In this document: positions 8,563 to 17,807 of the stretch, in pieces | Layout: every line of letters starts with the position of its first letter | Position numbering within the stretch: the stretch's first letter is position 1 | Assembly: GCA_022825945.1 (NCBI GenBank) | Contig: JAJDVS010000048.1 | Coordinates: forward strand, 1 to 34,893 | From: Pseudomonadales bacterium | GTDB taxonomy: Bacteria; Pseudomonadota; Gammaproteobacteria; Pseudomonadales; Pseudohongiellaceae | Length of the DNA: 34,893 nt | Reading direction: 5' to 3' | Position numbers and translations under genes: made by a program | The notes under the pieces: model-generated | Told to the model about the DNA's origin: nothing | Databases searched by the model: none | Seen by the model: only the letters and a program-made list of their open reading frames with translations

Positions 8563-9587
8563 TTTGGGTCTTCAGGCAATCGAATTCCCACGCCGAGCAG
8601 GCGCACCGGCTTGCCGCCGCGCTGGAATCCGGTGTCCAACAGCTGCGCGAAATTTTCCGCCACAAGCGATGTGGACTGCATTTCCACTGTGGTCTGGCTG
8701 AAATCGTGGAACTTGATTTTCACCACTTGCTTGCGAATCCGCACCGGGCCGGGCCGCCCGCCGATGCGCTGCTCCAACTGGGCGATCAGGCCCGGCAACT
8801 CCGCGAGACAGGCCGGCAGGTCCGGCAGATCACTGGCGTAGGTGCGCTCCACGCTGATGGATTTGCGGATCCGGTGCGGCTGCACCGGCCGCTCGTCAAT
8901 GCCCCGGCTCTGCAGATACAGCCGCTGGCCAAAGCGACCGAAACGCCGCTGCAATTCATCCCGGGACAGGCCCTGCAATTCACCGCAGGTGGCAATACCG
9001 AGTTCGCGCAGTTTGCCACTGGTTACCTTGCCCACGCCATGCAGTCTGGAAACCGGTAATTTCCCAATGAAATCCCCCACCGCCTCCGGGGCCACCAGAT
9101 ACTGGCCATCGGGTTTGTTCCAGTCGCTGGCGATCTTGGCGAGGAGCTTGTTCGGCGCGATGCCGGCGGAGATGGTGATGCCGATTTCTTCCCGCACCGC
9201 CTTGCGTATCGCCTCGGCGACACGAACCGCATCGCCGCCGAACTCCCTGCAGTCGCTGACATCGAGATAGGCTTCATCGAGTGAGAGCGGTTCGATGATG
9301 TCCGTGTAGCGGCGGAAAACTTCGTGCACCTGGCGGGAAATCCGCCGGTATTTTTCCATGTCCGGGTGGATGATGATCAAATTGGCGCAGCGCCGCCGGG
9401 CCGTGGCCGAGGGCATGGCGGAATGAATGCCGAACTTGCGCGCCACGTAGTTGCAGGTGGCGATGACTCCCCGCTGTTCCGGCAAGCCGCCCACGGCCAC
9501 GGGCTTGCCCGCCAGGGCGGGATTGTCCCGCTCCTCCACCGAAGCATAGAAGCTGTCGCAATCACAATGGATGATGTGGGGCGCCAT
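8553..9587 (-). CDS. dinB: DNA polymerase IV (Y-family translesion polymerase)
   Basis: This 344-residue protein is DNA polymerase IV, an error-prone Y-family enzyme that copies past lesions. It has the N-terminal metal-binding segment IIHCDCDSFYASVEE (catalytic Asp near 9), SLDEAYLDV with D104 and E105, the helix-hairpin-helix region (KLPVSRLHGVGKVTSGKLRELGI) and a little-finger domain (RKSISVERTY). It is the last gene of serA-serC-dinB, starting 17 bp after serC. The usual C-terminal clamp-binding peptide (QLxLF type) is not evident: the protein ends LLGVGIRLPEDPNIL. Its last two or three codons and its TGA stop fall within the dispersed two-hairpin element, so the original end may have been replaced. 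No LexA box was looked for beyond the immediate upstream sequence, which is serC. Confidence 0.95.
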   Translation of the reverse strand: MAPHIIHCDCDSFYASVEERDNPALAGKPVAVGGLPEQRGVIATCNYVARKFGIHSAMPSATARRRCANLIIIHPDMEKYRRISRQVHEVFRRYTDIIEPLSLDEAYLDVSDCREFGGDAVRVAEAIRKAVREEIGITISAGIAPNKLLAKIASDWNKPDGQYLVAPEAVGDFIGKLPVSRLHGVGKVTSGKLRELGIATCGELQGLSRDELQRRFGRFGQRLYLQSRGIDERPVQPHRIRKSISVERTYASDLPDLPACLAELPGLIAQLEQRIGGRPGPVRIRKQVVKIKFHDFSQTTVEMQSTSLVAENFAQLLDTGFQRGGKPVRLLGVGIRLPEDPNIL

Positions 9588-9604
9588 GGCGGGCGACCGC
9601 GAAC

Positions 9605-10696
9605 TCAGGCGCGGCTGCGCTCGAAATGTTTCATGAAGTCCGCCAGCGCCTTGCAGCCGGCGGTGGGCATGGCATTGTAGATCGACGCCCGGGCGCCGCC
9701 CACATTGCGGTGTCCCTTGAGAGCGTAAAGGCCATTGTCGCCCGCCTCCCGCAGAAAGTCCCCGAGCCGCGCGTCATCGGCGAGATGGAAAGTCACGTTC
9801 ATGTGGGAGCGATGCGGCGGATGGGCTGTGCCCAGGTAGAAATCGCTTTGGTCAATGACATCGTACAGCAGCGCCGCCTTGGCCGTGTTGCGTTGCTCGA
9901 TGGCCGCCACGCCGCCTTCATCCCGCAGCCATTCAAGCACGAGCTTCATCAGGTACAGGGCGAAAGTGTTGATGGTATTGGCCAGGGAATGTTTTTCGGC
10001 GCAGGCCCGGTAATTGAGCAGGGTGGGGGTTTCCGGCAGGGCGTGGCCGAGCAGGTCTTCCCGGATAATCACCACGGCAAGCCCGGAAGGTCCGAGGTTT
10101 TTCTGCAGCGAAGCGAAAACCGCCCCGAACCGGTTCATGTCGAATCGCCTCGACAGCAATTCCGAAGTCATGTCGGCCACCAGGGGGATGGCGCCGGTGT
10201 CGGGAAAATCATTCCAGCGGGTGCCGTAGATCGTATTGTTGCTGGTGATGTGGACATAGGAAGCATCCGGCGCCAGCCCGTCCGGCCGGAACTCGGGAAT
10301 CCGGTCGAAATTACTGGCGGCGCTGCTGCGGGAAGTATCGATTTCGCCATAGCGGGTGGCTTCCTTCGCCGCAAGACTGGCGAAATTGCCGGACACCACA
10401 TAGGCGGCCCGGCGCGCCGGGCCGCGCTGGATCAGATTCAGGGGAATCGCCGAAAACTGCATCTGGGCGCCGCCGTGAACGTAGAGGATCCGGTAGTTTT
10501 CCGGGATTTCCGCAAGTTCGGCGAGCAGCGCGTCGGCGGCCTCGACGACTTCCATGAAATCCGCCGAACGATGGCTGATTTCAATCACCGAAGCGCCGAT
10601 CCCCCGGTAATTCAGAAATTCCCGCTGGGCCTGCTCCATCACGGGATCCGGCAGCATGGCGGGGCCTGCGCCAAAATTGTAAACCCTTCCACTCAT
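9605..10696 (-). CDS. serC: Phosphoserine aminotransferase
   Basis: This 363-residue PLP enzyme converts 3-phosphohydroxypyruvate and glutamate to phosphoserine, the second step of serine synthesis (it also acts in pyridoxine synthesis). Family motifs are YNFGAGPAMLP at the N-terminus, LYVHGGAQMQF (71-81), DMTSELLSR (175-183) and the PLP lysine in ASLQKNLGPSG (K199). The ATG at 10696 was chosen because AGGAG lies 9 bp upstream and the length equals that of E. coli SerC. An in-frame extension back to 11035 is non-homologous overlap with serA. The gene begins 11 bp after the serA stop, so the first two serine steps are co-transcribed. Confidence 0.96.
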   Translation of the reverse strand: MSGRVYNFGAGPAMLPDPVMEQAQREFLNYRGIGASVIEISHRSADFMEVVEAADALLAELAEIPENYRILYVHGGAQMQFSAIPLNLIQRGPARRAAYVVSGNFASLAAKEATRYGEIDTSRSSAASNFDRIPEFRPDGLAPDASYVHITSNNTIYGTRWNDFPDTGAIPLVADMTSELLSRRFDMNRFGAVFASLQKNLGPSGLAVVIIREDLLGHALPETPTLLNYRACAEKHSLANTINTFALYLMKLVLEWLRDEGGVAAIEQRNTAKAALLYDVIDQSDFYLGTAHPPHRSHMNVTFHLADDARLGDFLREAGDNGLYALKGHRNVGGARASIYNAMPTAGCKALADFMKHFERSRA

Positions 10697-10707
10697 GGCG
10701 CAGGCTC

Positions 10708-11889
10708 CTAGAACGCGGTGACTTTGATGACCTGTTCCACGCCGCGCATGGCGTCGAGGATTTTTGGCGACGCCGGCTGCTCGAGATCGATCAGGTTGTA
10801 GGCGATATCGCCGCGGCTCTTGTTGAGCAGGTCGACTACGTTGATATTCTGGTCGGCGAGAATCGAGGTGATCTGCCCGAGCATTTTCGGCACATTGCGG
10901 TTCGCTATGGCCAGCCGCGTTCCCGGCGCCGCGCCGGGTATCCGTTCCAGATGCAGATTGGGGAAATTCACCGAATTGCTGATATTGCCGTTTTCCAGGA
11001 AATCCCGCAGTTGATTCGCCGCCATGACGGCGCAATTCTCCTCCGCCTCCCGGGTGCTCGCGCCGATATGGGGCATGCTGATGACGTCGTTCCGCCCGAT
11101 CAGTTCGGCCTGGGGAAAATCACTGACGTAGTTTTGCAGTTGCCCGGAATCCAGGGCTTCCCGCAGGGCTTCCACATCGACGATTTCCATCCGGGCGAAA
11201 TTGAGCAGGCTGGCGCCGGGCTTCATGGCGGTGAACAGCTCGCGATTCATCAGGCCCCGGGTCGAATCGAGCACGGGCAGGTGCAGGCTCACATAATCCG
11301 AACTGGCCACCAGGGCCTGCAGGCTGTCCTTGCGCTTGACCTTGTTGGGCAGGCGCCAGGCGGCCTCCACCGACAACGCCGGGTCATAGCCGTGGACTCT
11401 CATGTTGAGCCGGATGCCCATTTCGGCCACCCGGGAACCAATGGCCCCGAGCCCGATCACGCCAAGGGTCTTGCCGGCGATTTCCGAGCCCTTGAACTGC
11501 TTCTTGTTCGATTCGATCAGGCGCGAATACTCGGCCGGGTCGCTGACGCCATTCTCTTCGGCGAAACGGATGCCCGGAATAATCCCCCGGGAAGCGAGCA
11601 GCAGGCCGCAGAGCACGAGTTCCTTCACCGCATTGGCGTTGGCGCCGGGGGTATTGAAAACCACCACCCCGGCCCTGGTGCAATCCTCCACCGGCACGTT
11701 GTTGGTGCCGGCCCCGGCCCGGGCCACCGCCCGCAGCCCGCCATTGACCATGGCCGGGTCGAGCTTGTGGCTGCGCAGCAGGATCGCGTGGGGGTCCACC
11801 TGGGAGTTGCCGAAGCGGTACATTTTCGGCGGGAAAATCGCCAGTCCCCGGTCCGCGATCGAATTGTAGAGCTGGATACGGTACATCAT
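10708..11889 (-). CDS. serA: D-3-phosphoglycerate dehydrogenase, short ACT-containing form
   Basis: This 393-residue enzyme oxidises 3-phosphoglycerate to 3-phosphohydroxypyruvate with NAD, committing carbon to serine. The Rossmann motif GVIGLGAIGSRVA lies at 143-155. The catalytic Arg, Glu and His are assigned as R233 (NFARMEIVD), E262 (DFPQAEL) and H274 (MPHIGASTREAEEN). A C-terminal ACT domain starts near 320 (RLAIANRNVPKMLGQITSIL) and normally mediates serine feedback. The usual ALDVFxxEP segment is replaced by YVSDFPQAEL, typical of a divergent subgroup of about 390 residues. Two start codons are adjacent (ATGATG, 11889 and 11886). AGGGA upstream is better spaced for the second. It is transcribed divergently from the metallo-hydrolase gene. 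Confidence 0.95.
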   Translation of the reverse strand: MMYRIQLYNSIADRGLAIFPPKMYRFGNSQVDPHAILLRSHKLDPAMVNGGLRAVARAGAGTNNVPVEDCTRAGVVVFNTPGANANAVKELVLCGLLLASRGIIPGIRFAEENGVSDPAEYSRLIESNKKQFKGSEIAGKTLGVIGLGAIGSRVAEMGIRLNMRVHGYDPALSVEAAWRLPNKVKRKDSLQALVASSDYVSLHLPVLDSTRGLMNRELFTAMKPGASLLNFARMEIVDVEALREALDSGQLQNYVSDFPQAELIGRNDVISMPHIGASTREAEENCAVMAANQLRDFLENGNISNSVNFPNLHLERIPGAAPGTRLAIANRNVPKMLGQITSILADQNINVVDLLNKSRGDIAYNLIDLEQPASPKILDAMRGVEQVIKVTAF

Positions 11890-11960
11890 GTTTCCCTGAA
11901 TACGACAAGCTGAACGAATTGGATGAATCCGAGGCCGCGGCCACTCCCGCGGGGGCCGCG

Positions 11961-11966
11961 ATTATG
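11961..11966 (-). promoter_or_regulatory. Possible -10 box for serA-serC-dinB
   Basis: Read on the minus strand this is CATAAT within GCCATAAT, 72 bp upstream of serA. An identical GCCATAAT faces the other way at 12061-12068. No clear -35 hexamer is present, so both boxes of the divergent region are tentative. Confidence 0.25.
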
Positions 11967-12062
11967 GCGCGGATGGCGCCTGAATGCCAGTGGGTGGGGC
12001 TTCTCGGAAGCGGCTCGCGGCGTCTCATTTCCATGATTCAACGCATGGCGATGCAACTTTGC

Positions 12063-12068
12063 CATAAT
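12063..12068 (+). promoter_or_regulatory. Possible -10 box for the metallo-hydrolase/DUF523 operon
   Basis: CATAAT lies 28 bp before the GTG start at 12097 in the divergent intergenic region. TTCAAC at 12038-12043 could be a -35 box, but the 19-bp spacing is poor. Confidence 0.3.
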
Positions 12069-12096
12069 GGGGGCTGGGCGGGGAAGGAGGTGGAAA

Positions 12097-12936
12097 GTGT
12101 GGGCGAAAGCGGGTGTGCCGGAGCGGGTGGGGCGGGTGGATTTGCCTGTCTGGCGGATTCTTGGGCGCAATCCCGGGCCCATGACCGGGCCGGGGACGAA
12201 TAGTTACCTGATCGGGGACAAGCGGCTTTGCCTGGTGGACCCGGGACCGAAGGACAAAGTCCAGTTGCGGAACTTTCTCGATGCCATTGGCGGGCGGGAG
12301 CTGGTCTACATTCTTGCCACCCATACCCATGGCGACCATTCTCCCGGCGCGGCCGCGCTGCGGGCCGCCACCGGGGCGGAACTCGTTGGCCTGCCGGCGC
12401 CGGTCCAGGGGCATAACGACACGAGTTTCCGACCCACCCGCCAGTGGCGCCACGGCGATCTGCTCGATTGCGGCGAGTATGGCATTCGCATGCTGCATAC
12501 GCCGGGCCATGTTTCCAACCATTTCTGTTATCTGCTTTGTGAAGAGCAACTGCTGTTTACCGGGGATCATGTGCTGGAAGGCACCACTTCGGTGATTCTG
12601 CCTCCGGACGGCAACATGAGCGATTATCTTGCCAGCCTCGAGGCCCTGCTTGAGATTCCGCTGCGCTATCTCGCCCCGGGGCACGGCGGGATTATCGAGA
12701 AGCCGCACGAGGAAATCCGCAAGCTCATCCGGCACCGGATGTACCGGGAAGGCAAGGTGGAGCGCGGGCTTGCCGCCCGCGGCGGCGGCAGTCTGGCGGA
12801 ACTTGTCACAGTAGTGTATGACGATGTCGATTCCGCCATGCACGGCTGGGCCTGCCGCACCATGCTGGCGCATCTGGAAAAACTCGAGCGGGAAGGCCGC
12901 GCGCGGCGCGACGGCGAGCGATGGCTGCCGGCCTGA
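12097..12936 (+). CDS. Metallo-beta-lactamase-fold hydrolase (LACTB2-like)
   Basis: This 279-residue protein has the metallo-beta-lactamase fold: H76-T-H-G-D80-H81 binds the metal pair, followed by HTPGHVSNH and the TGDHVLEG segment, with GHG near 191. The C-terminal winged-helix-like tail (HRMYREGKVERGL ... HLEKLEREGRARRDGERW) places it in the LACTB2/COG0491-type group, whose members include RNA-cleaving and thioester-hydrolysing enzymes. The substrate cannot be told from sequence. The start is GTG at 12097 rather than the ATG at 12067: a perfect AAGGAGGT (12084-12091) stands 5 bp before it. The 3' end overlaps the DUF523 gene by 16 bp, implying translational coupling. Confidence 0.85.
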   Translation: MWAKAGVPERVGRVDLPVWRILGRNPGPMTGPGTNSYLIGDKRLCLVDPGPKDKVQLRNFLDAIGGRELVYILATHTHGDHSPGAAALRAATGAELVGLPAPVQGHNDTSFRPTRQWRHGDLLDCGEYGIRMLHTPGHVSNHFCYLLCEEQLLFTGDHVLEGTTSVILPPDGNMSDYLASLEALLEIPLRYLAPGHGGIIEKPHEEIRKLIRHRMYREGKVERGLAARGGGSLAELVTVVYDDVDSAMHGWACRTMLAHLEKLEREGRARRDGERWLPA

Positions 12937-13889
12937 GCGGGAAGATACCCGTCGGCGTCAGCAGTTGCCTGCTTGGCGAGCGGGTTCGCTACGACGGCGG
13001 CCACAAACGCCATGACTATGTGGTCGAGTCGCTCGGCAAGTATTTCGAGCTTCATCCCTTTTGCCCGGAATTCGCCGTCGGCCTCGGCGTTCCGCGCAAA
13101 CCGATACAGTTGACGAGGGACGGCACGGGGGAACTCCGCTGCGTTCAGGTGGATGACCCCCGGGTTGACCATGGCCGGGCGTTGCGCGACAGTCTGGATG
13201 CCGAGCGAATCCAGAGGCTCGGCCTGTGCGGCTACATCCTCAAGAAGGGCTCGCCAAGCTGCGGCATCGAAGCCGTGCCGGTTTGGCGGGGAGAAAACCC
13301 GGTGGGCGAAAGCAGCGGCATCTTCGCCCATGCCCTCATGCAGGCTTTCCCCTGGCTGCCGGTGGAAGACGAAGGCCGGCTTGGGGAGGCGCCATTGCGG
13401 GACAACTTCATCCAGCGCGTTTTTGTGTTGCGGCGCTGGTTCGCGCTGATGGAAGAATGGCGATCGAAACCCGGCCCGGCCGCGCTGACCCGCTTTCACG
13501 CCCGCCACAAGCTCATCATCATGAGTTGCGATCCGGCCAGTTATCCCACCCTGGGCCGGTTGCTCGCGGAAGCCCGCAAGGATGATCTGGCGGGCATTGC
13601 AAAGCAATATCTGTCAGGACTCATGGCTGCCCTGGGGCAACCGGCCAGCCCGGGCAAGCATGCGAACGTGCTGCTCCACGTGCTGGGCTATCTGAAACAC
13701 AAGCTCGACCGTGATGAACGCGAAGCGCTGCGGCAAGGCATCGACGACTTCCAGGAGGGCCGGGTTTCCCTGCAAACCCCCATCAGCTTGCTCAACCGCC
13801 AGTTCAGCCGGCATCCCGACCCATACATCGCCGATTCCTGGTACATGAATCCGGAGCCCGGGGAATTGGCTCTGCGGTCTGGAAGTTGA
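12921..13889 (+). CDS. DUF523-DUF1722 fusion protein (TudS/YbgA type)
   Basis: This 322-residue protein joins an N-terminal DUF523 domain (about 8-150) to a C-terminal DUF1722/YbgA domain (about 180-305). Three cysteines expected to hold a [4Fe-4S] cluster in DUF523 proteins are present: C16 (SSCLLG), C48 (PFCPE) and C114 (KKGSPSCG). Stand-alone DUF523 includes the thiouracil desulfidase TudS, so sulfur removal from a thiolated base is a plausible role. DUF1722 is of unknown function. Its core FHARHKLIIMSCDPASYPTLG is clear. The ATG at 12921 lies within the end of the metallo-hydrolase gene, and the two are surely one operon. Downstream is a cluster of palindromic repeats. Confidence 0.88.
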   Translation: MAAGLSGKIPVGVSSCLLGERVRYDGGHKRHDYVVESLGKYFELHPFCPEFAVGLGVPRKPIQLTRDGTGELRCVQVDDPRVDHGRALRDSLDAERIQRLGLCGYILKKGSPSCGIEAVPVWRGENPVGESSGIFAHALMQAFPWLPVEDEGRLGEAPLRDNFIQRVFVLRRWFALMEEWRSKPGPAALTRFHARHKLIIMSCDPASYPTLGRLLAEARKDDLAGIAKQYLSGLMAALGQPASPGKHANVLLHVLGYLKHKLDRDEREALRQGIDDFQEGRVSLQTPISLLNRQFSRHPDPYIADSWYMNPEPGELALRSGS

Positions 13890-13911
13890 AATCCGCCTCC
13901 ACGCCTCTTTC

Positions 13912-14052
13912 CGTCATCCCGCGGGGAGATTCTGCGACTCCGCTTCGCTCCGCGCAGAATGACGGGGTGGGGTGCTCCGCTGCGCGCAGAATGACGGGGT
14001 GGGGTGCTCCGCCCCGCGCAGAATGACGAAGGGGGGACTCCGCGCAGAATGG
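13912..14052. repeat. Palindromic GATTCTGCG-type repeat cluster, locus B
   Basis: Most of the 318-bp gap before the nhaC-like gene is a repeat cluster. A full minus-oriented unit (GATTCTGCGACTCCGC ... CGCAGAATGACGG) at about 13927-13965 is followed by three shortened tails (CGCAGAATGACGGGGTGGGG type) about 31 bp apart, the last cut to CGCAGAATGG. It is the same family as loci at 6147-6348, 15714-15827 and 18395-18430. The remaining 14053-14207 shows no feature I can support. Confidence 0.85.
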
Positions 14053-14207
14053 TCGAGGGATGGCTTCTCGCGGTGTGGCGAGGGACGGGCAATAGACACG
14101 GCGGCGGCTGTGCCAGTATGCTTGGCGCTCCTTGCGAAACGCGCGGGCCATTACCCGCGGTCCGCGATTTGCCGGACTGGGGGGACGCGCCGAAAAGCGG
14201 CGAGCTT

Positions 14208-15695
14208 ATGGGACAGCACACCAGCGACGCGGCCCGGGAGCCTTCCCGGGAAAGAAAGCCGACCGTGGCCCAGGCGCTGCTGCCGGTGCTGGCGCTGGTT
14301 GTGATGCTGGCTTTTTCGGTCTATCTGTTCGGCGAAGACGCCAGCTACGGCCCGAACCAGATCGCCCTGGTCGCCGGCGCCGCGGTGGCCGCGGCGGTGG
14401 GCTGGCGCAACGGCGTCGGCTGGCAGCAGATCGAGAACGCCATCATCTCGGGCATATCGATTTCCCTCAAGCCCATTCTCATCCTGCTTTGCGTGGGGCT
14501 GCTGATCGGCAGCTGGATCATGGGCGGCACCGTGCCGACGATGATCTATTACAGTCTGCTCATTCTCGATCCGTCCATCTTCTATTTCGCCTCCTGCCTG
14601 ATCTGCGCCCTTATCGCCCTCAGCATCGGCAGTTCCTGGACCGTGGCGGGCACCGTGGGAATCGCCCTGATCGGCGCGAGCGCGGGGCTCGGGCTGTCTC
14701 CGGCGATTACCGCCGGCGCGATCATTTCCGGCGCCTATTTCGGCGACAAGATGTCGCCCCTGTCGGAAACCACCAACCTCGCTCCCGCGGTGGCGGGGAC
14801 CGACCTGTTCAGTCACATCGGCCACATGGTGTGGACCGCGGTGCCAAGCATCCTCATCGCGCTGTCGCTGTATGGGCTGATCGGGCTCAGTATCGATTCC
14901 GGCGCCAGCGCCGACGATCTTGCCATCACCATGGCCCTGCTTACCGAGAACTTCATGATTTCGCCGATCATGCTGCTGCCGGTGCTGGCCCTGTTGTGGA
15001 TGGCCAATCGCAAGCTGCCGCCGATCCCCACGATTCTCGCCGGGGGCGTGTTCGGCGTCGTGCTCGCCCTGCTGTTCCAGCGGCAGGCCATCCTCAATCT
15101 GCCCGGCGACGACCCCAATCTGTTGCTCGCCCTGGCGCGGGGCGTCTGGGAAACCTTTTTCAATGGCTTTGTGCTGCAAAGCGGCAACGCCACCCTGGAC
15201 GATCTCATGTCCCGGGGCGGCATGAGTTCCATGCTCAATACCGTATGGCTGATTCTCTGCGCCATGGTGTTCGGCGCCACCATGGAGCGGGTCGGCTTGC
15301 TGCGGCGGCTGGTGGATTTCGCGCTGTCCTTCGTTCACAGCACCGGCAGCCTGATCGCCACCACCGTGGCCACCTGCATCGGCGCCAACATCATCACCTC
15401 GGACCAGTACATCTCCATCGTGCTGCCGGGGCGCATGTACAAGCTGGAATACCAGAGCCGCGACCTCGACCTGAAAAACCTGTCGCGCACCCTGGAAGAC
15501 TCGGGCACCATCACCTCGCCCCTGGTGCCATGGAACACCTGCGGCGCCTACATGAGCGGTACTCTTGGGGTGGCCACCCTGGCCTACTTCCCCTTCTGCT
15601 TCTTCAACATGATCTGCCCGGTCATTGCAATCATCTACGGTTTTTCCAACTTCAAGATCGCTCCGGCGGGAACGCCCGGGCGCCAGTTGGCCTGA
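14208..15695 (+). CDS. nhaC: NhaC-family Na+/H+ antiporter
   Basis: This 495-residue integral membrane protein of the NhaC family exchanges cytoplasmic Na+ for H+ across the inner membrane. It has about eleven hydrophobic segments and the family signatures SSWTVAGTVGIALIG and AYFGDKMSPLSETTNLAPA, plus EDSGTITSPLVPWNTCGAYM towards the end. The ATG at 14208 was chosen because it leaves a short hydrophilic N-terminus before the first membrane segment (AQALLPVLALVVMLAFSVYL). The frame remains open to 14004, but that extension runs through the palindromic repeat and is unlikely to be coding. No strong Shine-Dalgarno sequence is visible. It is monocistronic, flanked by repeat clusters on both sides. 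Some NhaC relatives exchange other substrates, so ion specificity is by family only. Confidence 0.9.
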   Translation: MGQHTSDAAREPSRERKPTVAQALLPVLALVVMLAFSVYLFGEDASYGPNQIALVAGAAVAAAVGWRNGVGWQQIENAIISGISISLKPILILLCVGLLIGSWIMGGTVPTMIYYSLLILDPSIFYFASCLICALIALSIGSSWTVAGTVGIALIGASAGLGLSPAITAGAIISGAYFGDKMSPLSETTNLAPAVAGTDLFSHIGHMVWTAVPSILIALSLYGLIGLSIDSGASADDLAITMALLTENFMISPIMLLPVLALLWMANRKLPPIPTILAGGVFGVVLALLFQRQAILNLPGDDPNLLLALARGVWETFFNGFVLQSGNATLDDLMSRGGMSSMLNTVWLILCAMVFGATMERVGLLRRLVDFALSFVHSTGSLIATTVATCIGANIITSDQYISIVLPGRMYKLEYQSRDLDLKNLSRTLEDSGTITSPLVPWNTCGAYMSGTLGVATLAYFPFCFFNMICPVIAIIYGFSNFKIAPAGTPGRQLA

Positions 15696-15713
15696 TGGTT
15701 CCCTTTCGCCGGT

Positions 15714-15827
15714 CCCACTGTCATTCCGCGCGTAGCGAAGCCGTCCTGCCCGTCATTCCGCGCGTAGCGAAGCCGTCCTGCCCGTCATTCTGCGCGTAGC
15801 GAAGCGGAGTCGCAGAATCTCAGTGGG
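15714..15827. repeat. Palindromic GATTCTGCG-type repeat cluster, locus C
   Basis: Two identical 32-bp units (15721-15752, 15753-15784; each begins TCATTCCGCGCGTAGCGAAG) are followed by one full unit (15785-15820) ending GTCGCAGAATCTC. The whole is bracketed by inverted CCCACTG (15714-15720) and CAGTGGG (15821-15827). Units point opposite to those of loci B and D. The cluster lies between nhaC and proA. Confidence 0.88.
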
Positions 15828-15856
15828 TCCGGCGCAACGACAGCGGGTTTCGGGGT

Positions 15857-15862
15857 TATAAT
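15857..15862 (+). promoter_or_regulatory. Possible -10 box for proA-nadD-rsfS
   Basis: A perfect TATAAT stands 45 bp before the proA ATG in an otherwise GC-rich stretch just after repeat locus C. No good -35 match is found at 17 bp, so an activator or a weak promoter is possible. Confidence 0.4.
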
Positions 15863-15907
15863 TTCGCGCCGGGTTCCGCACCGCCCGATCTATCGAATGC
15901 AAGCCAG

Positions 15908-17167
<1,260 letters not shown>

Positions 17168-17174
17168 ATCGTTC

Positions 17175-17807
17175 ATGACCCGCGTCGGCGTCTTCGGCGG
17201 CATGTTCGATCCGGTGCATCATGGGCACCTGGCGGTAGCCCGGCACGCGGTGGAATTCCTCGATCTCGATCGACTGCTGCTGATCCCCTGCAAGCTTCCC
17301 GGTCACCGCGGGCTTCCCGCGGCAAGCGGCGAACAACGCCTCCGGATGCTGGAACTCGCCGCGGCGGATGATCCCCGCATTGCCGTGGACCCCATCGAGC
17401 TTTACAGTGAGGGCGTGTCGTATACGGTCCACACCCTGGCCCGCCTCCGCCGGCGCCTGCCCGATGCCCGCCTCGTGCTGGTGCTCGGCATCGACGCCTT
17501 TCTCGGCCTGCCGAACTGGCGCGACCCGGAGCAATTGTTCCGGATGGCGCATATGCTGGTAATCGCAAGACAAAACCTGCCGATGGATTACGATATGGCG
17601 GGCAGATTGGGAGGCGCGATGGCGCGGGACCCGGAACAGATGTTCAGCGGCAAGGCGGGCAGGGTGCTGCTGAGTCCCGAACCTGCGATGGACGCATCTT
17701 CTTCGGCCGTCCGGGAACGGCTCGCCAATGGGAAACGGGCCCAGGTGCCCGAGCCGGTGCGCGCCTACATCAGGGGACAGGGTCTGTACCGCGGGGAGAA
17801 TACATGA
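17175..17807 (+). CDS. nadD: Nicotinate-nucleotide adenylyltransferase
   Basis: This 210-residue enzyme adenylates nicotinate mononucleotide to deamido-NAD, an essential step of NAD synthesis. The nucleotidyltransferase motif GGMFDPVHHGH is at 8-18 and the second ATP-binding motif SSSAVR at 175-180 (family ISSTxIR). Length is normal. Its stop codon overlaps the rsfS start (ATGA), indicating translational coupling, and it lies 7 bp after proA. Confidence 0.96.
   Translation: MTRVGVFGGMFDPVHHGHLAVARHAVEFLDLDRLLLIPCKLPGHRGLPAASGEQRLRMLELAAADDPRIAVDPIELYSEGVSYTVHTLARLRRRLPDARLVLVLGIDAFLGLPNWRDPEQLFRMAHMLVIARQNLPMDYDMAGRLGGAMARDPEQMFSGKAGRVLLSPEPAMDASSSAVRERLANGKRAQVPEPVRAYIRGQGLYRGENT

Noticed and set aside
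10694-10710. GGAGCCTGCGCCAT before serC also found at the end of the 161-bp inverted repeat
   Set aside because: A match of about 15 bp in GC-rich sequence can arise by chance, and here it contains the serC Shine-Dalgarno and start codon. No inverted partner is present.
14004-14207. Upstream in-frame extension of nhaC
   Set aside because: It runs through the palindromic repeat cluster and adds no family sequence. The ATG at 14208 gives the normal NhaC start.
14151-15338. Minus-strand ORF of 395 codons opposite the nhaC-like gene
   Set aside because: The product is His/Gln/Asp-rich without domains. It mirrors the codon pattern of the real membrane protein gene.
15721-15784. Regular 32-bp direct repeats resembling a CRISPR start
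   Set aside because: Units are directly adjacent with no unique spacers, they are palindromic pieces of a family found at four loci, and no cas gene is near.
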